From: Alphaproteobacteria bacterium
Lineage (GTDB): Bacteria; Pseudomonadota; Alphaproteobacteria; Micropepsales; Micropepsaceae
DNA length: 64,000 nt
Reading direction: 5' to 3'
Assembly: GCA_017308475.1 (NCBI GenBank)
Contig: JAFKEU010000006.1
Span: forward strand, 62,001 to 126,000
The notes under the pieces are model-generated. The model had not been told where the DNA came from, searched no databases, and was given only the letters and a program-made list of their open reading frames with translations. Below are positions 26,364 through 38,176 of this stretch, piece after piece. Made by a program: the position numbers and the translations under genes. Every line of letters begins with the position of its first letter. Position 1 is the first letter of the stretch.

Positions 26364-27565
26364 TGGGCCAGTATTTCTTCCGCCTGCCGGACATCGGTGA
26401 AGGCATCGCCGAAGCAGAAATCGCAGCCTGGCATGTCAAGCCGGGTGATAAGGTGCGTGAGGACCAGCCGTTGTTGGACGTGATTACAGACAAGGCGACC
26501 GTGGATATGACCTCGCCGGTGGACGGTGTGGTGGTCAAGCTGCATGGCGATGTGGGGGCCATGGCGCCGGTCGGTTCCGTGCTGGTGGAATTGGATGTCG
26601 CCAGCGAGGTCATGGCGCCACCCGTCGGCCAGGATACGGCCCAGGACCGCCGCGCCGCGGAAATGAAACCGGAAGCCAGCCCCGGACCGCAAGCATCCGC
26701 GCCGGTCAATGCCGACCCTACCGCCTCGCCCGCCACACGCCGCCGCGCCATGGAGTGGGGAATCGAACTGAAAAATGTGCAGGGTACTGGACCGGGCGGC
26801 CGTATCCTGACCGAAGACCTTGAGCGCTATCGCGCGGCCGACGCGCCCGCGAAAACCGCGCCCCGCCACGGGGTGGAGGAAATTCCCGTGATCGGCATGC
26901 GCCGGCGCATCGCCGAACGAATGGCGCAATCCAAGCGCACCATCCCGCATTTCAGCTATGTTGAAGAATTCGATCTCACCGAACTGGAAAGCCTGCGCGC
27001 AGAACTCAACGCCAGCCGCCACGAAAATCAGCCCAAGCTGACTCTGTTGCCCTTCTTTATGCGCGGGCTGGTGAAACTGGTGCCGGAATTCCCCAATATA
27101 AACGCCCACTATGACGAAGATGCCAGGATACTGAAGCGGTTTGCGGCTGTCCATATCGGCATCGCCACCCAGACGGGGCAGGGGCTGATGGTACCGGTGG
27201 TGCACCACGCCGAAAGCCGCGACCTCTGGGACTTGGCGCGGGAATTGGGCCACGTCGCCGGGGCGGCACGCAACGGTAGCGCAGTGCGCGACCAATTGAG
27301 CGGCTCCACCATCACTCTGACCAGCCTGGGTCCTCTGGGGGGGATAGCCGCGACCCCGATCATCAATCATCCCGAAGTCGTCATCATTGGGCCCAACAAG
27401 CTGACGGAACGCCCGGTGATCGAAGGCGCCTTTATTGCGCGCCGCAAGCTGATGAATCTGTCGGCCTCATTCGACCACCGCGTCGTCGATGGTTATGATG
27501 CCGCCCGCTTCATTCACCAGCTCAAGCGGCTGCTGGAGCATCCAGCCCTTCTGTTCCTGGATTGA
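26363..27565 (+). CDS. bkdB: Branched-chain 2-oxoacid dehydrogenase E2 (lipoamide acyltransferase)
   Basis: 400-residue E2 with one lipoyl domain (residues 3-78; lipoylated Lys44 in TDKATVDMTSP), a Pro/Ala/Thr linker, a peripheral subunit-binding domain (TASPATRRRAMEWGIELKNV, GTGPGGRILTEDL) and a catalytic acyltransferase domain ending with the DHRVVDG active site. It transfers acyl groups to CoA. The ATG at 26363 shares bases with the E1 beta stop. No E3 (dihydrolipoamide dehydrogenase) gene occurs in the operon, so the complex must borrow E3 from another locus. Confidence 0.95.
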   Translation: MGQYFFRLPDIGEGIAEAEIAAWHVKPGDKVREDQPLLDVITDKATVDMTSPVDGVVVKLHGDVGAMAPVGSVLVELDVASEVMAPPVGQDTAQDRRAAEMKPEASPGPQASAPVNADPTASPATRRRAMEWGIELKNVQGTGPGGRILTEDLERYRAADAPAKTAPRHGVEEIPVIGMRRRIAERMAQSKRTIPHFSYVEEFDLTELESLRAELNASRHENQPKLTLLPFFMRGLVKLVPEFPNINAHYDEDARILKRFAAVHIGIATQTGQGLMVPVVHHAESRDLWDLARELGHVAGAARNGSAVRDQLSGSTITLTSLGPLGGIAATPIINHPEVVIIGPNKLTERPVIEGAFIARRKLMNLSASFDHRVVDGYDAARFIHQLKRLLEHPALLFLD

Positions 27566-27567
27566 CC

Positions 27568-27963
27568 ATGTCCAATCCCAAGCCGCCCGACGAACAGCCT
27601 GCGATCCGCGTCACCGCCATGCCGGCGGACGCCAATTTCTACGGCGATATTTTCGGCGGCTGGCTGATGAGCATGATGGATCTGGCGGCGAGCAATGTTG
27701 CTTCGCGCCGCAGTGCCGGTCGGGCCGTCACCGTGGCGATCGATGCGGTGAGTTTCCATCATCCCGTGCATGTGGGCGATGAGTTGTCAGTCTATGCCAA
27801 TGTAATGTCGGTCGGCCGCAGTTCGATGAAGATCGCAACGGTGGCTTGGCAACGCGATCGCGACAGCGAGCGAACCGCCAAGGTTACGGAAGCCAGCTTC
27901 ACCTATATCGCCATTGACGAACAGGGCAAGCCAAGGCCGGTTCCGCCGGAAAGGACGCCATGA
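27568..27963 (+). CDS. YciA-type hotdog-fold acyl-CoA thioesterase
   Basis: 131-residue hotdog protein. The YciA/acyl-CoA hydrolase signature is [23 protein letters not shown] followed by [24 protein letters not shown]. It hydrolyses acyl-CoA esters; inside this operon it may relieve CoA sequestration by branched acyl-CoA, an inference. It starts three bases after the E2 stop and its own stop overlaps the dehydrogenase start by four bases. Confidence 0.88.
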   Translation: MSNPKPPDEQPAIRVTAMPADANFYGDIFGGWLMSMMDLAASNVASRRSAGRAVTVAIDAVSFHHPVHVGDELSVYANVMSVGRSSMKIATVAWQRDRDSERTAKVTEASFTYIAIDEQGKPRPVPPERTP

Positions 27964-29107
27964 CCGCACGGATGGATTTCGGCCTGGGCGAAACTGCCGA
28001 CATGCTGCGCGACACTGCCCGGCGTTTTGCCGCCGACCGCATTGCGCCGCTGGCGTCCGAAACCGACGCCGTCAATAAATTTCCCCGTCAGCTTTGGCCG
28101 GAGATGGGCGCCTTGGGCCTGCACGGCATTACGGTGGAGGAAGAATTTGGCGGCCTGGGATTGGGCTATCTCGAGCATGTGGTGGCGATGGAAGAGATCA
28201 GCCGCGCCAGCGCCTCCATCGGGCTCTCCTATGGCGCCCATTCCAACCTCTGCATCAATCAAATTCGCCGCTGGGCCAGCGACGGGCAGAAGCGCAACTA
28301 CTTGCCCAAGCTGATCTCGGGTGAATATGTCGGCGCGCTCGCCATGTCCGAAGCAGGTGCTGGATCCGATGTCGTTTCGATGCGGTTGAAAGCCGAGAAG
28401 CACGGCGATCGCTACATCCTCAATGGCACAAAATTCTGGATCACCAACGCGCCGGAGGCCGATGTGCTCGTGGTCTACGCCAAGACCGACGCGGCGGGCG
28501 CAAAGGGGATCACCGCGTTTCTGATCGAGCGCGGCATGAAGGGATTTTCTGTGTCCAAGAAGCTGGACAAGATGGGAATGCGCGGCAGCGATACCGCGGA
28601 GCTGGTGTTCCAGGACTGCGAAGCGTCAGTGGAGCAGGTGATGGGCGCTGAAAGCAAGGGCATAAACATCCTGATGTCGGGACTGGATTACGAACGTGCC
28701 GTTTTAGCGGGCGGCCCCCTGGGCATCATGCAGGCTTGTCTGGACGTGGTGCTGCCATATGTGCGCGAGCGCAGACAGTTCGGGCGGCCCATCGGCAGCT
28801 TCCAGCTTATCCAGGCCAAGGTCGCCGATATGTATGTGGCGTTGAATTCGGCGCGCGCCTATGTCTATGCCGTGGCGCGGGCCTGCGATGCGGGGAAAAC
28901 GACACGCTTCGATGCGGCTGGGGCCATCCTGCTGGCTTCGGAAAACGCGGTGCGGACATCGCTGGAGGCAATCCAGGCGCTAGGCGGTGCAGGCTACACC
29001 AGGGAGTGGCCGGTCGAACGTTTCCTGCGAGATGCCAAGCTCTATGACATCGGCGCTGGAACCAACGAGATCCGGCGCTTCCTGATCGGGCGGGAGTTGA
29101 TCGGCGC

Positions 29108-29111
<4 letters not shown>
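27960..29111 (+). CDS. ivd: Isovaleryl-CoA dehydrogenase
   Basis: 383-residue acyl-CoA dehydrogenase. The catalytic base sits at Glu245 in [13 protein letters not shown], the position used by isovaleryl-CoA dehydrogenases rather than the C-terminal Glu of short-chain enzymes. The FAD blocks [16 protein letters not shown] and [10 protein letters not shown] and the C-terminal [24 protein letters not shown] are intact. It oxidises isovaleryl-CoA to 3-methylcrotonyl-CoA, the step between BCKDH and the carboxylase encoded next. Four-base overlaps on both sides show tight coupling. Confidence 0.92.
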
Positions 29112-30702
<1,591 letters not shown>

Positions 30703-30703
<1 letters not shown>

Positions 30704-32559
30704 TGATGCGACGCCTGCTGATTGCCAATCGGGGCGAAATCGCAAGGCGGATCATCCGCACCGCCCGGCGCATGGGCATCGAAACAGTTGCCGTATTCTC
30801 TGACGCCGATGCGGGCATGCCGTTTGCGCGCCAGGCCGACAGTGCGCTGCGCATCGGCCCCGCCCCGGCGCGGGAAAGCTATCTGGATGCGGCTAAGATT
30901 CTGGCGGCGGCGCGCGATGCGGGCGCGGACGCAATTCATCCCGGCTACGGGTTCCTGTCGGAAAATGCGGAATTCGCGCAGAGCGTGATGGACGCGGGAC
31001 TGATCTGGGTCGGCGCGCCGCCTGCCGCCATCCGGGCCATGGGTCGCAAGGACGCGGCCAAGGAACTGATGCAGGCGGCCGGCGTGCCGGTGACGCCGGG
31101 CTATCTTGGCGAGAACCAGGCACCCGCGCGCCTGAAGAAGGAGGCGGATGCGATCGGCTATCCGGTGCTGATCAAGGCGGTGGCGGGTGGCGGCGGCAAG
31201 GGCATGCGGGGGGTGGACGGCACGGCGGGGTTCGACGAAGCGTTGGCCTCCTGCAAACGCGAAGCCGCCTCCTCCTTCGGTGACGACCGGGTCTTGCTGG
31301 AAAAATACATCGCCAGTCCGCGCCATATCGAAGTGCAGATATTCGGCGACAGACACGGCAATGTCATGCATCTGTTCGGGCGCGACTGTTCGCTGCGGCG
31401 CCGTCACCAGAAGGTGATTGAGGAAGCGCCCGCTCCGGGCATGGACGAAAAGACGCGCACTTGGCTGTGCGCCACCGCGGTGAAAGCCGCGCTGGCGGTG
31501 AATTATGTTGGGGCCGGCACCGTCGAATTCATCGCCGACGCTTCCCAGGGATTGAGGGCGGACCGCATCTGGTTCATGGAAATGAACACCAGGCTGCAGG
31601 TGGAGCATCCGGTGACCGAGGCCATCACCGGCCAGGACCTGGTGGAATGGCAGTTTCGGGTTGCGGACGGCGAGGGATTGCCGTTGGCGCAGGACCAATT
31701 ATCTATCCGGGGCTGGGCGATGGAAGCACGGCTCTATGCGGAAGACCCCTCCGCTGGATTCCGGCCTTCCACCGGCATGCTCCAGCATCTCAGGCTGCCG
31801 GGCGACGTGCGGGTGGACAGCGGCGTGGAAGAGGGTGACGCGGTGACGCCTTACTACGATCCCATGATCGCCAAGTTGGTCGTCCATGGCGAAAGCCGCG
31901 ACGAGGCGTGCGCCAAACTCGGCGCCGCCTGCAGTGCGGTGGAAGTCTGGCCAGTCCGTACCAATGCCGCCTTCCTGGCCCGCGCGGCGGCTGCTCCTGA
32001 ATTTGTGGCCGGGCGCGTCGATACCGGTTTCATCGCCCGCCATCCCGGCTTGATACCGCCGGATGCGCCCGACACTGCGGTCATAGCCCAGGCCGCGCGG
32101 GCTCTGCTGGCCTGCGGTGACACGCCGTGGGAGGCGCTGCACGGCTTCCGGCTGGGAGCGCCGCCGAGCCACACTATTGCGGTCGCTATCGCCGGACGCA
32201 TATATGAGGCTATGCCTGCACCCACTGCTTCGCCAACCTGGAGCGACGGTCATGCCAGGGTGCTGTTCGCGCGGGGCCAGGCATGGCCGTTCGGCCCCCC
32301 ACGTTTCGAAGGGACATCCGACGTCGGCGCGCTGGACGGGGCCATCGTGGCGCCGATGCCGGGCATGGTTACTGTACTCGCCGTTACCCAGGGCCAGGTC
32401 GTCAGGCGTGGCGAAATTCTTCTCGTGCTGGAAGCGATGAAGATGGAGAATGCGCTCGTCGCGCCATTCGACGGCGTGGTGGCGGAGCTGAATGCGAGAT
32501 TGGGAGCATCGGTCACGGAAGGGGTCGTGCTGGCCCGCGTCGAGAAGGAACGGACCTGA
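30703..32559 (+). CDS. mccA: 3-Methylcrotonyl-CoA carboxylase alpha (biotin) subunit
   Basis: 618-residue biotin carboxylase subunit. Biotin-carboxylase domain: LLIANRGEIARRIIRTARRMGI, the ATP-grasp glycine loop AVAGGGGKGMRGV, and EMNTRLQVEHPVTEAITGQDLVEWQ. A middle region links it to a C-terminal biotinyl domain with VLEAMKMENALVAP, whose Lys carries biotin. The length and domain order match MccA/LiuD. ATG 30703 shares bases with the mccB stop (TGATG). The 3' stop again shares bases with the MaoC gene start. Confidence 0.95.
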
Positions 32560-33005
32560 TGGCGGGGCGAACATTCGCGCAATGGAACGTCGGCGACCAA
32601 ATCGCCCACGACCTGCGCCACACCGTGACGCAAGAGGAAAACCGTCTCATCACCACCATGACGCACAACCCCCAGCCGCTGCATCTGGATGCAGACTACG
32701 CGACAACCACCGAGTTCGGCCAGATCGTAGTCAATGGGCTTTTCACATTTGCGCTGATGGTAGGGATTTCGGTGGGCGACACCACCTTGGGCACACTGAT
32801 CGCCAATCTGGGCTATGACAAGGTGATCATGCCCAGGCCGGTATTTATCGGCGACACGCTGCGGGTAGAAACCGAAATTATGGAATTGCGCGAGTCCAAG
32901 TCGCGACGCGATGCAGGCATCGTCACTTTCCGTCATCGTGCCTTCAACCAGCGGGATGAAATCGTCTGCGAGGCCCTGCGCACTGCGCTGGTAAAGCGGA
33001 CATGA
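32559..33005 (+). CDS. MaoC-family (R)-specific acyl-CoA hydratase
   Basis: 148-residue single-hotdog MaoC dehydratase/hydratase: TFAQWNVGDQIAHDLRHTVTQEENRLITTMTHNPQPLHLDADYA, with the hydratase Asn-Pro-x-x-x-His-x-D type active site, then FGQIVVNGLFTFALMVGISV. Placed directly after the carboxylase, it occupies the position of 3-methylglutaconyl-CoA hydratase in leucine breakdown, normally a crotonase (LiuC). The assignment to that step is inference from gene order. It overlaps the following lyase gene by four bases. Confidence 0.85.
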   Translation: MAGRTFAQWNVGDQIAHDLRHTVTQEENRLITTMTHNPQPLHLDADYATTTEFGQIVVNGLFTFALMVGISVGDTTLGTLIANLGYDKVIMPRPVFIGDTLRVETEIMELRESKSRRDAGIVTFRHRAFNQRDEIVCEALRTALVKRT

Positions 33006-33847
33006 GACTGCGTTCGCTACTTTTTGTGCCGGGCGATCGTCCTGACCGCATGGAAAAGGCTCTCTCCAGCGGCGCCGATGCCCTGATCCTGGACTTGGAA
33101 GATTCGGTGCTGCCGCAGAACAAGCCAGCGGCGCGCCAGGCGGTGGCAACATTTCTGGCGGGCAAGCGCGAGCTTCCCGTATTTGTGCGCGTCAACGCAT
33201 TGGGGGCGCGGACCGATGTGGACCTCGCGGCAGTCGTGCCGCATGGCCCCGACGGTATCGTGCTGCCCAAGGCGGAAGGTGCCGTCTCGCTGGCCGAGTT
33301 GGACCGCCGTCTGACGGCACTGGGCAACAGAAGCGCCGGCATCCTGCCCATTGCCACTGAAACGCCCAAGGCGCTGTTCGCGCTGGGCAGCTATGGCGGT
33401 GTCACGCCGCGCCTGTGTGGCCTTAGCTGGGGCGCAGAGGATTTGCCGGCCGCGATCGGCGCAGCGACCGCGCGCGAAGCGGATGGATCCTTCACGGCGC
33501 CGTTCGAGATTGTCAGGGCGCTGGCGTTGTTCGGAGCCCATGCTGCCCAGGTGCCCGCCATCGAGACCGTCTATCCGGCATTCCGTGACGAGGCAGGGTT
33601 GGCGTCCTACGCTGCGCGCGGCAAGCGCGACGGATTCTCCGGCATGTTGGCGATCCACCCGGCGCAGGTCGCCGTGATCAACGGCGCATTTACACCGTCA
33701 CCGGCCGAAATTGCATGGGCCCGGCGCGTGGTCGCGGCCTTCGCGCAGAATGCCGGCGCGGGAGCCATTGAACTGGACGGCGGAATGCTGGATGCGCCCC
33801 ATCTGCAACGTGCCAAGGCTCTGTTGGCGAGGACAGAAGATAAATAG
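33002..33847 (+). CDS. CitE-like beta-hydroxyacyl-CoA lyase (HpcH/HpaI family)
   Basis: 281-residue member of the CitE-like lyases. The TIM-barrel signatures are LRSLLFVPGDRPDRMEKALSSGADALILDLEDSV, the Mg-binding Glu in LPIATETPKALF, and LSWGAEDLPAAIG. The C-terminal HPAQVAVINGAFTPS is characteristic. It lacks the other citrate-lyase subunits, so it is not part of citrate fermentation. In the last position of this leucine operon it is a candidate for HMG-CoA cleavage to acetoacetate and acetyl-CoA, as proposed for the same gene order in mycobacteria; this remains inference. Confidence 0.85.
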   Translation: MRLRSLLFVPGDRPDRMEKALSSGADALILDLEDSVLPQNKPAARQAVATFLAGKRELPVFVRVNALGARTDVDLAAVVPHGPDGIVLPKAEGAVSLAELDRRLTALGNRSAGILPIATETPKALFALGSYGGVTPRLCGLSWGAEDLPAAIGAATAREADGSFTAPFEIVRALALFGAHAAQVPAIETVYPAFRDEAGLASYAARGKRDGFSGMLAIHPAQVAVINGAFTPSPAEIAWARRVVAAFAQNAGAGAIELDGGMLDAPHLQRAKALLARTEDK

Positions 33848-33867
33848 CACCAAGGATGCCGCGGCGC

Positions 33868-34893
33868 CTACCAGTCTATCACCACCTTGCCGGCCTCGCC
33901 CGACAGCGCCGCGTCGAATCCGGCCTGATAGTCATTGGCGGCGACGCGGTGCGTGATCAAGGGTGCCAGATCCAGCCCCGCGTGCAATAGGCCCAGCATC
34001 TTGCGCCAGGTCTCGAACATCTGACGCCCATAGACACCTCGAATAGTAATGGATTTGAGGATGATGTCAGACCAGTTCACCTCCATCGCCCTTGACGGGA
34101 TGCCGAGCATGGCAAGCCTGCCGCCCATGGCCAAGGCCGCGATGGCCTGGGCGATGGCGGGCGGGGCGCCCGACATTTCCAGCGCAACGCCGAAGCCATC
34201 CGCGATCTCCTCCTCGGCCATGGCCATCTCAAGGTTTTCGCGCGTCACATTGACCGTACGGGCATCGGTCATGCGCTGGGCCAGGCCCAGGCGATAGTCA
34301 TTGCGGTCGGTGAGCACGACACTGCGGGCGCCAGCGCGGCGCGCCACCATCGCCGCCATGATGCCGATCGGGCCGGCACCGGTGATCAGCACGTCTTCCC
34401 CCATCAGCTCGAATTGCTGTGCCGTATGCACGGCGTTGCCGAACGGGTCCAGCAAGGCACCGATGTCAAAATCCACATTCTGCGGCAGCGGCACAACATT
34501 GAAGGCCGGCAGGCTGAGATATTCCGCGAAGGCTCCCTGACGTCCGACGCCGATGCCTTTGGTATGAGGATCCAGATGCGGCTGGCCGGCGCGCGCCGCC
34601 GGTGAATTCAGGTCGACGATATGTCCCTCGCCAGATACGCGTTGGCCGACGAAGAGGGGCCGCGTCACCGCCTTGCCAATCTCCGCGATCTCGCCGGAAA
34701 ACTCGTGACCCACGATCATGGGGGCGGGAATGGTCTTCTGCGCCCACTCATCCCAGTTATAGATATGCAGGTCAGTGCCGCAGATGGCGGTGCGCCGCAC
34801 CCGGATCAGCACGTCATCCGGGCCGATCCGTGGCATATCAGTTTCGATCAAGGTCAAGCCGGGTGCGGCGACGGCTTTCGCCAAAGCTCTCAT
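33868..34893 (-). CDS. tdh: L-threonine 3-dehydrogenase lacking the structural-zinc cysteines
   Basis: 341-residue medium-chain dehydrogenase that oxidises threonine to 2-amino-3-oxobutyrate with NAD. Catalytic zinc ligands are present: Cys38 in [15 protein letters not shown] and VGHEFSG. The cofactor loop [18 protein letters not shown] and the EMSGAPPAI block are family-typical. Unusually, the lobe that normally carries four Cys ligands of the structural zinc reads [20 protein letters not shown]: the cysteine positions hold Asp94, Ser97, Ala100 and Asp108. It is downstream of kbl with a four-base overlap, the standard kbl-tdh operon. Confidence 0.93.
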   Translation of the reverse strand: MRALAKAVAAPGLTLIETDMPRIGPDDVLIRVRRTAICGTDLHIYNWDEWAQKTIPAPMIVGHEFSGEIAEIGKAVTRPLFVGQRVSGEGHIVDLNSPAARAGQPHLDPHTKGIGVGRQGAFAEYLSLPAFNVVPLPQNVDFDIGALLDPFGNAVHTAQQFELMGEDVLITGAGPIGIMAAMVARRAGARSVVLTDRNDYRLGLAQRMTDARTVNVTRENLEMAMAEEEIADGFGVALEMSGAPPAIAQAIAALAMGGRLAMLGIPSRAMEVNWSDIILKSITIRGVYGRQMFETWRKMLGLLHAGLDLAPLITHRVAANDYQAGFDAALSGEAGKVVIDW

Positions 34894-36101
34894 GATATTT
34901 CCAATTGGTCGCGCACTCGCGCAAAAGATTTGATGGCGTGGTCAATATGTTCGCTGCTGTGCGCCGCCGACAGCTGGGTACGGATGCGGGCCTGGCCCTT
35001 CGGCACCACCGGAAACGAAAACCCGATCACATAGATCCCTTCTTCCAGAAGACGCGCCGACATGCTCTGGGCCAGCCGCGCATCGCCCAGCATTACCGGG
35101 ACGATGGGATGCTCGCCGGGCAACAGATCAAAACCAGTTGCAGCCATGCCATTACGGAAGCGTGCGGCATTTTCGAACAGCCTGACGCGAAGCTTATCGC
35201 CTTCTTCGGAGTTCGCGATGCGAATGGCTTCCAGCGCTGCCCCGCAGAGCGCCGGTGCCAGCGCATTGGAGAACAGATAGGGCCGCGCCCGCTGGCGCAA
35301 CAGCGCCACCGTTTCGCGCCTGGCGCAGACAAAGCCGCCCATCGCGCCGCCCAGGGCTTTGCCGAAGGTGCCGCTGAGAAAATCGACGCGCCCTTCGACC
35401 TTGTGAAATGCTGCTGAGCCCCGGCCCTTGGGCCCCAGAAAGCCGGTTGCGTGGCAGTCATCCACCATGACGAGTGCCTGGTATTTGTCGGCCAGGGGGG
35501 TGATGGTCCCCAGATCGGCGATATGGCCGTCCATGGAAAAGACCCCGTCCGTGGCGATGACGATTGTGCGCGCGCCATCGGCTTTGGCGGCTTTGATGCG
35601 GTCTTCCAGCGCCGTCATGTCGCCATTGGCGAAGCGGTAGCGTTTGGCTCTGCACAACCGCACTCCGTCGATGATCGAGGCATGGTTAAGGCTGTCGGAG
35701 ATAATGGCGTCCTGCTCGTCCAGCAGGGGCTCGAACAAGCCGCCATTGGCGTCGAAGGCGGCCGCAAAAAGTATGGCGTCCTCATAGCCCAGATAGCGTG
35801 CGATCGCCGCTTCCAATTCCTTGTGCAGGCTGTGGGTGCCGCAGATGAAGCGAACCGAGGCCATGCCGGCGCCGAAATCATGTGCCGCCTTCGCCGCCGC
35901 CTCGGCCACCCGGCCATCGCCCGCCAGGCCGAGATAATTGTTGGCGCAAAAATTCAGCACGTCGCGGGTTTTTCCGCCATCGCCCTTCACCGTGATTACT
36001 GCACCTTGGCGCGAGGCTATCACCCGCTCCGGTTTGGTCAGCCCGGCTACTTCAATTTCATTCAGTGTTTCGCGGAGGCGCGCGTAAAAGGCATCCGACA
36101 C
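34890..36101 (-). CDS. kbl: Glycine C-acetyltransferase (2-amino-3-ketobutyrate CoA ligase)
   Basis: 403-residue pyridoxal-phosphate enzyme that splits 2-amino-3-oxobutyrate with CoA into glycine and acetyl-CoA. Family features: [62 protein letters not shown] and the PLP-lysine motif [14 protein letters not shown]. Normal length. It forms an operon with tdh (stop/start overlap of four bases), giving the two-step threonine-to-glycine route. Confidence 0.95.
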   Translation of the reverse strand: MSDAFYARLRETLNEIEVAGLTKPERVIASRQGAVITVKGDGGKTRDVLNFCANNYLGLAGDGRVAEAAAKAAHDFGAGMASVRFICGTHSLHKELEAAIARYLGYEDAILFAAAFDANGGLFEPLLDEQDAIISDSLNHASIIDGVRLCRAKRYRFANGDMTALEDRIKAAKADGARTIVIATDGVFSMDGHIADLGTITPLADKYQALVMVDDCHATGFLGPKGRGSAAFHKVEGRVDFLSGTFGKALGGAMGGFVCARRETVALLRQRARPYLFSNALAPALCGAALEAIRIANSEEGDKLRVRLFENAARFRNGMAATGFDLLPGEHPIVPVMLGDARLAQSMSARLLEEGIYVIGFSFPVVPKGQARIRTQLSAAHSSEHIDHAIKSFARVRDQLEIS

Positions 36102-36113
36102 GACAAACCCCTC

Positions 36114-36569
36114 CTAGTTGAACGAGGCGGTCATGGGCCCCGCCGACAGCTTCGCAAGCAGGACATCGAGGGCTTTGCGCTCCTCGGGACTCAAAACTGA
36201 AAGAAACTGTTCCTCCAACGTCAGGGCCAAGGGAACGATTTCGTTATAGATCACCAAGCCGCGCGCCGACAGCGACAGATGTGCAACCCTGCCATCGCGC
36301 GCATGCGCGACACGGCGCAGGCGCCTGGCCGCCAGCAGGGACTGTACCGCCCGACTGACTTGCACCTTGTCCATTGCGGTCCGTTCGGCGACTTCGCGCG
36401 CCGACAGGCCGGGCGTTTGTCCCAGCACGGCGATCACCCGCCATTCCGGAATGGAAAGAGAAAAGCGCTGGGAATAATGCCGCGCGATGGCGCTGGAGAC
36501 ACGGTTGGTAAGTACCGAGAGGCGGTAGGGCATGAAGCGGTCCAGATCCAGGCGGGTGTTACGCGGCAT
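36114..36569 (-). CDS. MarR-family regulator of the aromatic amino-acid cluster
   Basis: 151-residue MarR winged-helix protein (LSIPEWRVIAVLGQTPGLSAREVAERTAMDKVQVSRAVQSLLAARRLRR, then HARDGRVAHLSLSARGL). It overlaps the 3' end of maiA by eleven bases on the same strand, so it is the last gene of the tyrosine-degradation operon and probably represses it in response to homogentisate or a related acid, as HmgR-type regulators do; that ligand is inferred. ATG 36569 was chosen; the frame upstream overlaps maiA more deeply. Confidence 0.85.
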   Translation of the reverse strand: MPRNTRLDLDRFMPYRLSVLTNRVSSAIARHYSQRFSLSIPEWRVIAVLGQTPGLSAREVAERTAMDKVQVSRAVQSLLAARRLRRVAHARDGRVAHLSLSARGLVIYNEIVPLALTLEEQFLSVLSPEERKALDVLLAKLSAGPMTASFN

Positions 36570-37221
36570 CGGGCTGGTTCTCTGGCCGGGCAGCGTTGAA
36601 AGCCGGCAGGCTATAGGCCGCGCCTTCGATCCGCCGAAGCGTGGGATAGGGCGAAAGGTCCATCTGGATGCGCCGGGCATTGGCCATCTGCGGGATCAGG
36701 CAGACATCCGCCAGAGTCGGCGCATCACCGTGACAGAACCGCCCCGCACCGGCGTCGCGCGCCAGCATTGCCTCCAGTGCCGAAAAGCCGACGGATATCC
36801 AGTGCTGCTGCCAGTCGGCACGGGCGGCATCTTCGGCGCCCAGCCCGTGACGCAGGTATTGCAATACCCGCAGATTGCTGAGCGGGTGAATGTCACAAGC
36901 GATGGCAAGTGCGATCTGGCGCACCCGCGCCCGTCCTGGCGCATCGCGCGGAAGGAGTGGCGGCTGTGGAACGATTTCGTCCAGATATTCGATAATCGCC
37001 AGCGATTGACCGATATGGTGCCCGTCATGCAGCAGAGTTGGGATCAATTCCTGTGGATTGACCGCCTTATAGGCATCCTGATGCTGCTGGCCGCCATCCT
37101 CCAGCAAATGCACAAAGCGCAATTCGGCCTGCAGGTTTTTCAGGTTCAGCGCGATGCGGACCCGAAACGCTGCCGAGGAGCGGAAGTAGCCGTAAAGTGC
37201 AAAATCAGGCACGGCGGACAT
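36559..37221 (-). CDS. maiA: Maleylacetoacetate isomerase (zeta-class GST)
   Basis: 220-residue zeta-class glutathione transferase that isomerises maleylacetoacetate to fumarylacetoacetate. The N-terminal YGYFRSSAAFRVRIALNLKNL contains the SSxxxxVR glutathione active site. VNPQELIPTLLHDGHHIGQSLAIIEYLDE and the C-terminal GDAPTLADVCLIPQMANARR are typical. ATG 37221 overlaps the fumarylacetoacetase stop by 17 bases; a further in-frame ATG at 37239 is possible. It is in the run hpd-hmgA-fahA-maiA. Confidence 0.93.
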   Translation of the reverse strand: MSAVPDFALYGYFRSSAAFRVRIALNLKNLQAELRFVHLLEDGGQQHQDAYKAVNPQELIPTLLHDGHHIGQSLAIIEYLDEIVPQPPLLPRDAPGRARVRQIALAIACDIHPLSNLRVLQYLRHGLGAEDAARADWQQHWISVGFSALEAMLARDAGAGRFCHGDAPTLADVCLIPQMANARRIQMDLSPYPTLRRIEGAAYSLPAFNAARPENQPDAA

Positions 37222-38176
37222 GCTGGTCGATTGCTCCAAAGATGCTGCGGCCTTGTGCGTCCTTCATCTCGATCCGCACCCGGTCGCCGAATTTGAGAAA
37301 TGGCGTTTTGGGCGTTCCACCCTCGATCTGCTCCAGCATCCGCCGTTCCGCGATGCAGGCGGAACCCTTGCTGCGGTCCTGGTTGGATACGGTGCCCGAC
37401 CCGACGATGGTGCCCGCCGCCAGCGCGCGCGTCCGGGCAGCATGGGCGATCAGCTGGGGAAAGGAGAACACCATATCGATACCGGCATCAGGAGCGCCGA
37501 AGCGGGTGCCATTGACGTCGACCAATAGCGGCAGATGTACCTTGCCGTCGCGCCAGGCCGGCCCGAGTTCATCCGGCGTCACCGCCACTGGCGAGAAGGC
37601 GCTGGCCGGCTTGGACTGGAAGAAACCGAAGCCCTTGGCCAGTTCGGCCGGGATGAGATTACGCAGCGATACATCGTTGCACAGCATCACCAGGCGGATT
37701 TGCGCTTCCGCGGCTTCCGCCCCGCAGCCATACGGCACGTCGCCCGTGATCACCGCCACTTCACCTTCCAGGTCGATGCCCCATGCCTCGTCACCCGCGG
37801 CGATGTCGTCCAGCGGACCCAGAAAGCCGTCCGAGCCGCCCTGATACATCAGCGGATCGGTCCAGAAGCTGGGGGGCATTTCTGCGCCGCGCGCCTTGCG
37901 CACCAGCTCGACATGGGTGACATAGGCCGAACCGTCGGCCCATTGATAGGCGCGCGGCAGCGGGCTGGCGCATTGTTCGGGGTGCAGCGCAAAACCGTTA
38001 CCGGCCGCGTTCAGCGTATCGTAGGCATCCATCAGTTTCGGCGCGGCCACGTCCCAATCGTCCAACGCCGCTTGCAGGGTAGGTGCGACATGGGGCACTT
38101 CCACCGCCCGCGCCAGGTCGCGCGACACCACGACCAGCCTGCCATCGCGCCCGCCTTTCACCGAAGCCAGCTTCAT
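37205..38176 (-). CDS. fahA: Fumarylacetoacetate hydrolase
   Basis: 323-residue FAH-family hydrolase producing fumarate and acetoacetate, the last step of tyrosine degradation. The C-terminal catalytic domain has WGIDLEGEVAVITGDVPYG (metal-binding Asp/Glu), LCNDVSLRNLIPAELAKGFGFFQSKPASAFSPVAVTPDELG and GSGTVSNQDRSKGSACIAERR. The SKP block and the length assign it to the compact bacterial fumarylacetoacetase group rather than to the 420-residue mammalian form. The start overlaps the hmgA stop by four bases. Confidence 0.92.
   Translation of the reverse strand: MKLASVKGGRDGRLVVVSRDLARAVEVPHVAPTLQAALDDWDVAAPKLMDAYDTLNAAGNGFALHPEQCASPLPRAYQWADGSAYVTHVELVRKARGAEMPPSFWTDPLMYQGGSDGFLGPLDDIAAGDEAWGIDLEGEVAVITGDVPYGCGAEAAEAQIRLVMLCNDVSLRNLIPAELAKGFGFFQSKPASAFSPVAVTPDELGPAWRDGKVHLPLLVDVNGTRFGAPDAGIDMVFSFPQLIAHAARTRALAAGTIVGSGTVSNQDRSKGSACIAERRMLEQIEGGTPKTPFLKFGDRVRIEMKDAQGRSIFGAIDQHVRRA

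Noticed and set aside
33002..33847. Citrate lyase beta subunit (citrate fermentation)
   Set aside because: No CitD, CitF or ligase genes nearby; the context is leucine degradation, so a stand-alone beta-hydroxyacyl-CoA lyase is more likely.
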